Part shown: one piece after another, positions 33,701 through 40,655 of the stretch
How positions within the stretch are numbered: the stretch's first letter is position 1
How the letters are laid out: the number at the start of each line of letters is the position of its first letter
NCBI RefSeq assembly: GCF_027942865.1
Contig: NC_134515.1
Coordinates: 2,672,839-2,736,838 of the forward strand
Direction: 5' to 3'
DNA length: 64,000 bases
Origin: Odontesthes bonariensis
Lineage: Eukaryota > Chordata > Actinopteri > Atheriniformes > Atherinopsidae
Translations under genes and position numbers: made by a program
Notes under the pieces: model-generated
The model's database searches: none
Seen by the model: the letters and a program-made list of their open reading frames with translations, nothing else
Told to the model about the DNA's origin: nothing

Positions 33701-36700
33701 AGCTTCCTTCTGTTCTTCGCTAGCTTCCTTCTGTTCTCTCCTAGCTTCCTTCTGTTCTCCGCTAGCTTCCTTCTGTTCTCCGCTAGCTTCCCTCTGTTCT
33801 CTCCTAGCTTCCTTCTGTTCTCTGCTAGCTTCCTTCTGTTCTCCGCTAGCTTCCCTCTGTTCTCTCCTAGCTTCCTTCTGTTCTCTGCTAGCTTCCTTCT
33901 GTTCTCTCCTAGCTTCCTTCTGTTCTCTGCTAGCTTCCTTCTGTTCTCCGCTAGCTTCCTTCTGGTCTTTCCTAGCTTCCTTCTGGTCTCTCCTAGCTTC
34001 CTTCTGTTCTCCGCTAGTTTCCCTCTGTACTCTCCTAGCTTCCTTCTGTTCTCTGCTAGCTTCCTTCTGTTCTCCGCTAGCTTCCTTCTGGTCTCTCCTA
34101 GCTTCCTTCTGTTCTCTCCTAGCTTCCTTCTGGTCTCTCCTAGCTTCCTTCTGTTCTCTGCTAGCTTCCCTCTGTTCTCTCCTAGCTTCCTTCTGTTCTC
34201 TCCTAGCTTCCTTCTGTTCTCTCCTATCTTCCTTTTGTTCTCTCCTAGCTTCCTTCTGTTCTCTCCTAGCTTCCTTAAGAGGGCCAAGAGATTGTGAGGT
34301 CTCACTTTTTCCTGGAGAACCATTTTGTGATGCAAATGTATTACTCTTTTGAACGCATATTGTTCTGAGAAGCAAAACGCTTTATTTTTTAAACCCCAGC
34401 CAACTAGCCGGACTACCTTCATCAACACCAAAACGAGGCTGGAACTCTGCTCACAGGACGCAGCAGGGGGTAAGAAGATGTTCATAAATGATGTTACTGA
34501 TATGGGATGTTACACAGCTGTCAAAAGAGGTGAACTGTCCCTTTAACACAAATCTTATCCAGCAGCTTTGTCAGCAAAGATAAGCCCCTCCTGCATTGAC
34601 CCCACATCAGATTTGCGGGTGAACTGTAACCAAAAGGCCAGCTGTGTGATTCAGCTCAGCTCAGATAGACATTAAGATTAGTCAGATGAATAAAGGTGAT
34701 TAATTATGATTAGATTATTTAACATGCTCATAAAATTCACTGTACCTGTAGGTTTTCCTGCAGGAGGACGACAGCAGACACAACAAATCACCACTTTAGT
34801 ATCAAATATACATGAAGCAGTTACAGAGATTGTACTATTGTTAAAGAACATCCTATCGGTAAAATTGTTCAGTTTTTACACGTCAAATAAGTCTCGAGAA
34901 GATCAAGAAGATGCAAAGAAATTACGCAACATGTCCAGAGCTACTGCAGCAGGCGCCATTTTAGAGCAAAGTTAGCAGCTAGAGTAAAAGTTCACTCTTT
35001 TGTAGCCTTTTGGTGAAAACCGAAGCGTCAGCCCAAGTGTTATGTTCCCATCAACCCCGATTGGAAGTGAAAGCGATAAATACCATAAATTACTGCTACA
35101 AACGCATGGTAACATTTCATGTTAGCTTTTTAATGGAAAGGACGCTAGCGGAGAACAGAAGGAAGCTAGCGGAGAACAGCAGGACGCTAGCAGAGAACAA
35201 GAGAAAGCTAGCAGAGAACAGAAGGAAGCTAGCAGAGAACAGAAGGAAGCTAGTAGTGAGCGGAAGGTTGCTAGCAGAGAACAGAAGGAAGCTAGCAGAG
35301 AACAGCAGGAAGCTAGCGAAGAACGGAAGGAAGCTAGCAGAGAATAGAAGGAAACTAGCAGAGAACAGAAGGAAGCTAGCAGAGAGCGGAAGGAAGCTAG
35401 TAGTGAGCGGAAGGTTGCTTGCAGAGACCAGAAGGAAACTAGCAGAGAACAGCAGGAAGCTAGCAAAGAACAGAAGGAAGTTAGCAGAGAACGAAAGGAA
35501 ACTAGCAGAGAACAGAAGGAAGCTAGTAGTGAGCGGAAGGTTGCTAGCAGAGACCAGAAGGAAGCTAGCAAAGAACGGAAGGAAGCTAGCAGAGAACAGA
35601 AGGAAGCTAGCAGAGAACAGAAGGAAACTAGCAGAGAACAGAAGGAAACTAGCAGAGAACAGAAGGAAACTAGCAGAGAACAGAAGGAAGCTAGTAGTGA
35701 GCGGAAGGTTGCTTGCAGAGACCAGAAGGAAACTAGCAGAGAACAGCAGGAAGCTAGCAAAGAACAGAAGGAAGTTAGCAGAGAACGAAAGGAAACTAGC
35801 AGAGAACAGAAGGAAGCTAGTAGTGAGCGGAAGGTTGCTAGCAGAGACCAGAAGGAAGCTAGCAGAGAACAGAAGGAAGCTAGCAGAGAACAGAAGGAAG
35901 CTAGCAGAGAACAGCAGGAAGCTAGCGAAGAACAGAAGGAAGTTAGCAGAGAACAGAAGGAAGTTAGCAGAGAACAGAAGGAAGCTAGTAGTGAGCGGAA
36001 GGTTGCTAGCAGAGAACAGAAGGAAGCTAGCAGAGAACAGAAGGAAGCTAGCAGAGAACAGAAGGAAGCTAGCGGAGAACTGAAGGAAACTAGCAGAGAA
36101 CAGAAGGAAGCTAGCGGAGAACTGAAGGAAGCTAGCAGAGAACAGAAGGAAGCTAGCGGAGAACAGAAGGAAACTAGCAGAGAACAGAAGGAAGCTAGCA
36201 GTGAGCGGAAGGTTGCTAGCAGAGACCAGAAGGAAGCTAGCAGAGAACAGAAGGAAGCTAGCAGAGAACAGAAGGAAGCTAGCGAAGAACAGAAGGAAGT
36301 TAGCAGAGAATAGAAGGAAGTTAGCAGAGAACAGAAGGAAGCTAGTAGTGAGCGGAAGGTTGCTAGCAGAGAACAGAAGGAAGCTAGCAGAGAACAGAAG
36401 GAAGCTAGCGGAGAACAGAAGGAAACTAGCAGAGAACAGAAGGAAGCTAGCGGAGAACTGAAGGAAACTAGCAGAGAACAGAAGGAAGCTAGCAGAGAAC
36501 AGAAGGAAGCTAGCAGAGAACTGAAGGAAGCTAGCAGAGAACAGAAGGAAGCTAGCGGAGAACAGAAGGAAACTAGCAGAGAACAGAAGGAAGCTAGCAG
36601 AGAACAGAAGGAAGCTAGCGGAGAACAGAAGGAAGCTAGCAGAGAACAGAAGGAAGCTAGCAGAGAACAGAAAGAAGTTAGCAGAGAACAGAAGGAAGCT

Positions 36701-37976
36701 AGTAGTGAGCAGAAGGTTGCTAGCAGAGAACAGAAGGAAGCTAGCAGAGAACAGAAGGAAACTAGCAGAGAACAGAAGGAAGCTAGTAGTGAGCGGAAGG
36801 TTGCTAGCGGAGAACAGAAGGAAGCTAGCAGAGAACAGAAGGAAGCTAGCGGAGAACAGAAGGAAGCTAGCAGAGAACAGAAGGAAGCTAGCGGAGAACA
36901 GAAGGAAACTAGCAGAGAACAGAAGGAAGCTAGCAGAGAACAGAAGGTAGCTAGCGGAGAACAGAAGGAAGCTAGCAGAGAACAGAAGGAAGCTAGCAGA
37001 GAACAGAAGGAAACTAGCAGAGAACAGAAGGAAGCTAGCAGAGAACAGAAGGAAGCTAGTAGTGAGCGGAAGGTTGCTAGCAGAGAACAGAAGGAAGCTA
37101 GCGGAGCTGTTGAAATGTCCCCAGAACTACCCCGCTCTTTTAAAAACTATTTCAATATGGCATTTAAATGAAATACTTGCTTTTGTTCTCTTGACACTCA
37201 GTTAAATACTTTTTCTGAAAATTAAACCAACAGATGGTTCATGCTATGATTGCTGTGTTAATGGATGGAATAATCTACAGAATACTGGATTACATCTGTA
37301 ATCTTTTGACTCATACGTTCAGACCATCGGACAGTGACCTGCAGCGGGGTAGTTATGATTCGTAGTAGTTAGTGGTTAAGTTTCCCCACACACAGATTTA
37401 TTTCTTCACTCAGACTGTACCTGTTGAGTTTGGTCAGCAAAGCTTTGATGGCTTTACCGTCTGAATCCACCACGTGTTGCAGGAGACAGATGTCACAGCG
37501 AGACACGACCTGCACAGGATGGAAACAGGCCGTCAGTCAAAGGCATAATCATAGTTTCTATGTTTTAAAAAGAGCCTTTTCTCCCTCATTTATTAATGAA
37601 AAAATATGTATATATATATAATATAATAATAATGTTAATGCTCGCACTGTTCGCGTTATGTACCGACTACAGTTTAGGTCAAAGAATTTTCTCTTGAGCA
37701 ACTTTGGACAATGAAAAACTTAACGGAAGATGAACAAAAATGCCCACAAAGCAGATGCAGGTACAGCTTAATATTTAAGGAGGAATTTAATCACAACAAC
37801 AACGCGTGTGTGCGTCCCACCTTCGTCAGAGTGTGCAACGCTCTGTGGTTCGATGCCTTCTTCAGGTTAAAGTTCGGCACATTGTAGGCACAGATCCTGA
37901 AATCTGTCACTTTAGCTCCGACGAGGAAAAGGCTGAAGGCCGAGAGGAGGAGGAGGAGAGAAGGGCGCCACCTCAT
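21606..37976 (-). CDS. dnase1l1: DNase I-family secreted/GPI-type protein, DNASE1L1-like, with altered catalytic residues
   Basis: Eight coding exons on the minus strand (37821-37976, 37421-37509, 29287-29373, 27952-28049, 27757-27869, 24946-25103, 24769-24865, 21606-21737) encode 309 residues. All junctions are GT-AG with closing phases. Residues 1-21 form a signal peptide. Family landmarks are FRICAYN (N32), REPFVV, VLVPLH-type ILVPLH (H154), GDF (D188), CAYDR (D233) and SDHFPVEV (H273). The closest match from memory is human DNASE1L1 (LNRYDG, VVDSDG, LYDVFEEVS, hydrophobic C-tail). The tail (TPLLLLLSVPAAVQFFLPAL) suggests GPI anchoring. Unusually, H64 stands where DNase I has Glu39, Q104 where it has Glu78, and H190 where it has Asn170. 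Activity may therefore be lost or changed; that is inference. Confidence 0.92.
21913..24795. repeat. Minisatellite of about 60 units built from the exon 8 / intron 8 splice junction of the DNase gene
   Basis: Each unit (42-53 bp, usually about 47) on the minus strand reads GCCAAAGAGTTTAAACTTAG then AAAGAGAACG, followed by GTAAGACC and a GC-rich tail. The first 30 bases match the end of exon 8 (24769-24798) with one to three differences, and GTAAGACC is the exon's own donor. A subset has CTGGTAAAGAGAACG and so contains a second GT donor-like word. Some units have lost the GT (GATAAGA, GGAAAGA). A higher-order block of 453 bp repeats about four times (landmarks at 23138, 23591, 24044, 24497). 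Confidence 0.93.
24769..24865 (-). CDS. dnase1l1: DNase gene exon 8 (seed of the splice-donor array)
   Basis: Completes R234 and encodes IVVHGQSFLKTIEPLSGKVF then NIAEEFKFRKRT (residues 235-266). Acceptor GTTAG, donor GTAAGA. The last ten codons plus donor are the repeating unit of the neighbouring minisatellite. The ending KFRKRT aligns without gaps to KLTEEE of human DNASE1L3 but with reversed charge. Confidence 0.88.
24946..25103 (-). CDS. dnase1l1: DNase gene exon 7
   Basis: Encodes NVMFLGDFHAGCAYVTRNDR (182-201) through DREDTTVTDSTNCAYD (218-233) plus AG. D188 and D233 correspond to Asp168 and Asp212 of DNase I. H190 replaces the usual Asn of GDFN. The cysteine C230 and nearby C193 fit the conserved disulfide region. 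Acceptor TGTGCAG, donor GTGTGT. Confidence 0.95.
25310..25942. mobile_element. MITE with 70-bp inverted ends, DNase intron 6
   Basis: The left end ACTCAGTGGGGTCACATGGC is mirrored by GCCATGTGACCCCGCTGAGT, and similarity continues through GGATTATTGGCTAAATT and CAATCAGACTGAGTTATTAA on both sides. No coding sequence. Superfamily not assigned. Confidence 0.75.
26312..27726. mobile_element. Fold-back TTAA element with purine-rich pentamer core, DNase intron 6
   Basis: Ends AGGGACAGTTCGCCTC and GAGGTGAACTGTCCCT, with TTAA at 26308-26311 and 27727-27730. Arms of about 320 bp are inverted copies of each other. The core (26665-27400) is a GGAAA/GAAAG array. The right end is 26 bp from the donor of exon 6. 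A related right arm lies at 34272-34542 and solo ends occur at about 21885-21900 and 47231-47250. Confidence 0.88.
26665..27400. repeat. Polypurine array (AAAGG)n with variants
   Basis: About 735 bp of almost uninterrupted purines on the plus strand, mostly AAAGG with AAACG, AAAGAG and GTAAGG variants. A longer sub-period of about 57 bp (AAAGAAACAAAAGAAAAGG ...) repeats about seven times at 27050-27360. Mirror-symmetric polypurine tracts can form triplex DNA; this is structural inference. Confidence 0.95.
27757..27869 (-). CDS. dnase1l1: DNase gene exon 6
   Basis: Completes E144 and encodes INEFILVPLHSEPAQAVEEI then DRLYDVFEEVSAMWENQ (145-181). H154 corresponds to catalytic His134. Acceptor CCGCAG, donor GTGAGT. 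Confidence 0.95.
27952..28049 (-). CDS. dnase1l1: DNase gene exon 5
   Basis: Encodes EDRVNLTGQHQYERKQSFVR then EPFVVRFQSNKT (112-143). The REPF motif carries the arginine that contacts DNA in DNase I. N116 is a possible glycosylation site (NLT). Acceptor GAACAG, donor GTCAGT. Confidence 0.94.
28386..28697 (-). pseudogene. BED zinc-finger N-terminus of a hAT transposase (copy A)
   Basis: Starts MEKGTELLLGHFHVKVLPDG, then VICKHCQVELSSQRSSSSLK, then YHLKAKHTTD: a C-x2-C ... H-x4-H BED finger, the DNA-binding N-terminal domain of hAT transposases. The frame ends after about 103 codons with no catalytic domain. The copy at 48596-48901 is almost identical, including the end of the frame. Confidence 0.75.
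28735..29090. repeat. 32-bp array (CAGACTTTTACAAAATAAAAGCC...), copy A
   Basis: About 11 units of 32 bp ending CCTGTGAGCAA. AAAATAAAA and AGAATAAAA variants alternate, giving a 64-bp dimer period over much of its length. The same unit recurs at 32129-32225, 38330-38655 and 48945-49455. Confidence 0.92.
29287..29373 (-). CDS. dnase1l1: DNase gene exon 4
   Basis: Encodes YDGHRYNSVSSKSLGNSPSD then MQQYVFIY (83-110). Q104 is at the position of Glu78 of DNase I (KEQY/KERY in relatives). Acceptor TTGAG, donor GTAAGA. Confidence 0.93.
29374..30870. other. DNase intron 3, proximal AT-rich part with local duplications
   Basis: A block of about 110 bp (TATAATGTGTAAATA onward to TTGTGTTAGCTAGCTTA) occurs at about 29966-30070 and 30488-30592. 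A second block (CACTTTGATTTAGTTTAATA) occurs at 30381 and 30630. At 30437-30465 there is a lone GAAGGAAGCTAGCAGAGAAC word, identical to the unit of the arrays at 33153-37106. No exon. Confidence 0.7.
30871..31809. mobile_element. hAT-type MITE with perfect 8-bp target duplication
   Basis: Ends CAGTGTTGTTTTTGTCAA and TGTCAAAAACAACACTG. Both sides carry TTCAGCAA (30863-30870 and 31810-31817), a perfect 8-bp duplication. It is 939 bp long, in DNase intron 3. The subterminal region at 30890-31030 is rich in ACGA/GACGAGA repeats. No coding. Confidence 0.93.
31998..32645. mobile_element. TIR element interrupted by a nested hAT fragment
   Basis: The arm at about 32005-32075 (TGGTTTTCTCGAGATAACGA ...) is inverted at about 32585-32645 (TCGTTATCTCGAGAAAACTA). 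Between them, 32125-32546 is the right-hand part of the 28259-29151 hAT family (three 32-bp units, a SINE, and the end CCCAGCCCTA). Nested insertion is inferred. Confidence 0.6.
32250..32420 (+). mobile_element. tRNA-derived SINE, copy A
   Basis: Contains a Pol III B-box-like GGTTCGACTCC, then the teleost SINE body TTTTGCTGCATGTCTTTCCC and CTGCTTCCTGTCTCTCTGAA, ending in a T-run. The 5' A-box part is missing or diverged. Related copies at about 38655-38785 and 49450-49600. Confidence 0.7.
33153..34275. repeat. 21-bp array, orientation 1 (CTTCCTTCTGTTCTCTGCTAG), DNase intron 3
   Basis: About 53 units of 21 bp. In the minus frame it reads ENRRKLA or REQKEAS heptapeptides, giving a 414-codon spurious ORF. 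It joins directly to the right arm of a TTAA fold-back element (34272-34542). The same unit is repeated in opposite orientation at 35140-37106. Confidence 0.95.
34272..34542. mobile_element. Right arm of the AGGGACAGTT fold-back family
   Basis: Matches 27460-27726 nearly base for base, ending GAACTGTCCCT and TTAA at 34543-34546. The left arm is absent; its place is taken by the 21-bp array. Confidence 0.85.
34550..35135. other. Intronic stretch between the two opposed 21-bp arrays
   Basis: Unique-looking AT-rich sequence in DNase intron 3. An 89-codon open frame at 34706-34975 has no recognised product and lies antisense to the host gene. Nothing further supported. Confidence 0.45.
35140..37106. 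repeat. 21-bp array, orientation 2 (GCTAGCAGAGAACAGAAGGAA), DNase intron 3
   Basis: About 93 units of 21 bp. A variant TAGTGAGCGGAAGGTTGCTA recurs every 6-13 units, marking higher-order blocks (for example 35250, 35395, 35525, 35690, 35820, 35985, 36205, 36345). Frames of 357 codons are spurious. Units are the reverse complement of those at 33153-34275. Confidence 0.95.
37421..37509 (-). CDS. dnase1l1: DNase gene exon 3
   Basis: Encodes VVSRCDICLLQHVVDSDGKA then IKALLTKLN (53-81) plus AG. H64 occupies the position of catalytic Glu39 (LVQE in DNase I, LQEVVDSSG in human DNASE1L1). Acceptor GTGCAG, donor GTACAG. Confidence 0.95.
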
Positions 37977-37984
37977 GGCTGGAT
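37821..37984 (-). CDS. dnase1l1: DNase gene exon with start codon and signal peptide
   Basis: The exon begins after a CTCCTCAG acceptor, so a 5' non-coding exon lies further right. ATG is at 37974-37976 after 8 leader bases. It encodes MRWRPSLLLLLSAFSLFLVG (signal peptide, cleavage near A21) and AKVTDFRICAYNVPNFNLKK to T51-K52. An alternative in-frame ATG 30 bases upstream lies in the intron if this acceptor is used. Donor GTGGGA. Confidence 0.92.
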
Positions 37985-38187
37985 CTGAGGAGGCAACAAG
38001 AAGCACACAGAGTCATTCAGGTGAAGCTAAAACAGCTAAAACAGCTAAAACATCAGATATTTCAGCTTACAGTCCTTAAAAAAAGCCTGAAAGTAAATCT
38101 AACTTTTATTATGTTGAACTAATATTCTGAGTCCCATCAGAGTCCAACCGGAACAAAAAACGCTCATTTCATCAGACCAGGTTGTGC

Positions 38188-38325
38188 TGCTGGTTAAGCT
38201 GCTGGTTAAGCTGCTGGTTAAGCTGCTGGTTAAGCTGCTGGTTAAGCTGCTGGTTAAACTGCTGGTTAAACTGCTGGTTAAGCTGCTGGTTAAGCTGCAG
38301 ATTAAGCTGCTGGTTAAACTGCAAA
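38188..38325. repeat. 12-bp array (CTGCTGGTTAAG)
   Basis: About 11 units with few changes (AAACTG, CAGATT), immediately followed by the 32-bp array copy. Confidence 0.93.
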
Positions 38326-38329
38326 ATAA

Positions 38330-38879
38330 AAGACTTTTACAAAATAAAAACTTGTGACCAACAGACTTTCACAAAATAAAAGCCTGTGAGCGACAGACTT
38401 TTACAAAATAAAAGCCTGTGAGCGACAGACTTTTACAAAATAAAAGCCTGTGAGCGACAGACTTTTACAAAATAAAAGCCTGAGAGCAGCAGACTTTTAC
38501 AAAATAAAAGCCTGAGAGCAGCAGACTTTTACAAAATAAAAGCCTGAGAGCAACAGACTTTTACAAAATAAAAGCCTGTGAGCGACAGACTTTTACAAAA
38601 TAAAACCCTGTGAGCAACAGACTTTTACAAAATAAAAGCCTGTGAGCAACAGACAGCTGGCCCCATTTCAAGTCCCGCATCGGACGGCCCTGTGCTGCGT
38701 GTTGTTCCCCCTCTCTCTGCCCCTGCTTCCTGTTTCTCTGAACTTTCCATTAAAGGAACAAAAGCCCCCCCCAAAAAATTTAGCATTATTCTTTCTTCTA
38801 ATTAATAAAAAAAAACTGCATTAATGTTCGATAAACTATTTATCTGCGTTAAATGATTAACAAGTTAACTCCCCAGCCC
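38330..38879. mobile_element. hAT family right-hand fragment with 32-bp array and SINE (copy C)
   Basis: About ten 32-bp units (to 38655), a SINE body (GTCCCGCATCGGACGGCCCT to TTCCATTAAAGG), then the end CCCAGCCCTG at 38879. The following bases TAGAAAAGATGAGGACAGCT match those after 49676, showing that 38330-40660 and 48945-49970 are duplicated segments. Confidence 0.8.
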
Positions 38880-38899
38880 TGTAGAAAAGATGAGGACAG

Positions 38900-40437
38900 C
38901 TGTGAAATTCTTAACTGCTCACTTCAATCAGGCACGTTTCCTAAACCCTTAAAAGTAGCTGCCATCAAGCCACTCCTAAAAAAGACAACATTGGATGCTT
39001 CCATTTTAACCAACTACAGACCCATCTCAAATCTTCCTTTTATAGCCAAGATTGTTGAGAAAGTGTTTTTTAATCAACTCCGTAACTTCTTGAACTCCAG
39101 TGGACTCCTTGACAAATTTCAGTCAGGCTTCCGACTTCACCACAGTACAGAAAAGGCTCTTATTAAAGTGTTAAATGACATAAGGTTGAACACTGACTCA
39201 GGCAAGGTGTCAGTTCTGGTCCTGTTGGATCTCAGCGCTGCATTTGACACTGTGGATCACAGTATACTGCAGAACAGGTTGGAAACCTGGGCAGGACTCA
39301 GCGGGACAGTCCTAGAATGGTTCAGGTCCTACTTGGAGGAGCGGCGTTATTTTGTGACTATTGGAAGTAATCAATCTGATCGAGTGGCTATGACATGTGG
39401 AGTTCCTCAGGGGTCAGTTCTTGGACCCCTTCTGTTCACCCTATACATGCTGCCTCTGGGTCAAATTCTGAAGAACTCTAAAGTCAACTACCACAGCTAT
39501 GCAGATGACACACAGATATATCTGGCACTGTCTCCAGATGACTGCAGTCCTATAGAGTCATTGTGCGACTGCTTAGAGCAAGTCAAAAAGTGGATGAACC
39601 AAAATTTCCTTCAGTTAAATCAAGAAGAAACTGAGGTCATTGTGTTTGGCAACAGAGAGAAGAGGTTTGCTGTCAGTAAACATCTTGAGTCACTGTCTCT
39701 AGAAACTAAAGACCAAGTCCGGAACCTCGGCGTGCTGATAGACTCAGACCTGACCTTCAACAATCATATCAAATCAGTCACCAAATCAGCCTTTTATCAA
39801 CTTAAGAACATATCCAGAATGAAGGGTTTCATGTCCCAAACAGATCAGGGGAAGCTGATTCATGCTACATGCTAATGCTAACGGTCTTCTGACTGGACTC
39901 CCCCAAAAGAGTCTCAAACAGCTGCAGCTCATTCAGAACGCTGCAGCCCGAGTTTTAACCAGAACAGAGAGATCACATCACATCACCCCAGTTCTCAAGT
40001 CTTTACATCGGCTCCCGGTCAGATACAGAATAGATTTTGAAGTTCTGGAACGGTTTAGGTCCAGAATACATGAATGACATGCTGTTAGTATAAACCCAGC
40101 AGAGCTCTGAGATCTGCTGACTCAGGTCAGATAGTGGAGCCCAGAGTTCAAACTGGACCCGGTGAAGCAGCTTTTAGCTGTTCTGCTGCACACAACTGGA
40201 ACAAACTACCAGCAGAACTGAAATCAGCCCCAACTGTGAGCACTTTTAAATCCAGGTTAAAAACATTTCTCTTTCGGTGTGCGGTGTATGGTTGAGTTTT
40301 AATTCTATTTTTAATTTTTTTCTTTAAATTGCTTGTTTTCATGCTGCTTTATGCTGTTCTTTTAAAAGCCTTGTCTTTATGTAAAGCACATTGAGTTGCC
40401 TGTGGTATGAAATGTGCTGTAGAAATAAAGATGCCTG
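38900..40437 (+). mobile_element. 5'-truncated L2/CR1-group LINE with reverse transcriptase
   Basis: The open frame to 39875 gives reverse-transcriptase motifs NYRPISNLPF, LLDLSAAFDTVDH (motif A), CGVPQGSVLGPLLF (motif B) and YADDTQIYL (motif C). After a small deletion and frame change near 39870 it continues as LQLIQNAAARVLTRTERS and SLHRLPVRYRIDFEVL. It ends in the L2-type tail TGAAATGTGCTGTAGAAATAAAG. There is no endonuclease domain because the 5' part is missing. The paralogous segment at 49684-49735 lacks it. Confidence 0.88.
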
Positions 40438-40655
40438 GCCTTCTGGTTACCCTCTTCATGCTGATTCTTCCTTTTCTCACATCAATTATTCTTCTTTCTC
40501 CTCCTGTTGTTCCTCTTTTTGGTCGCCGCTTCACTTCCTTCTCGTTATATTTTCTATTCTTTAACTCCTCCTCTGACAGGTTTCTCTTCTTCCTGCAGAT
40601 GTTCCACAGAAAGAGACTCCACCATGAACAGAAGCTGCAGGAGCCGTGAGTTCTG

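Noticed and set aside
33131..36083. Long ORFs of REQKEAS / ENRRKLA heptads that look like coiled coils
   Set aside because: They come from the 21-bp arrays in both orientations; intronic and without splice or promoter support.
39862..40077. Separate 71-codon gene
   Set aside because: It is the continuation of the LINE reverse-transcriptase frame after a small deletion.
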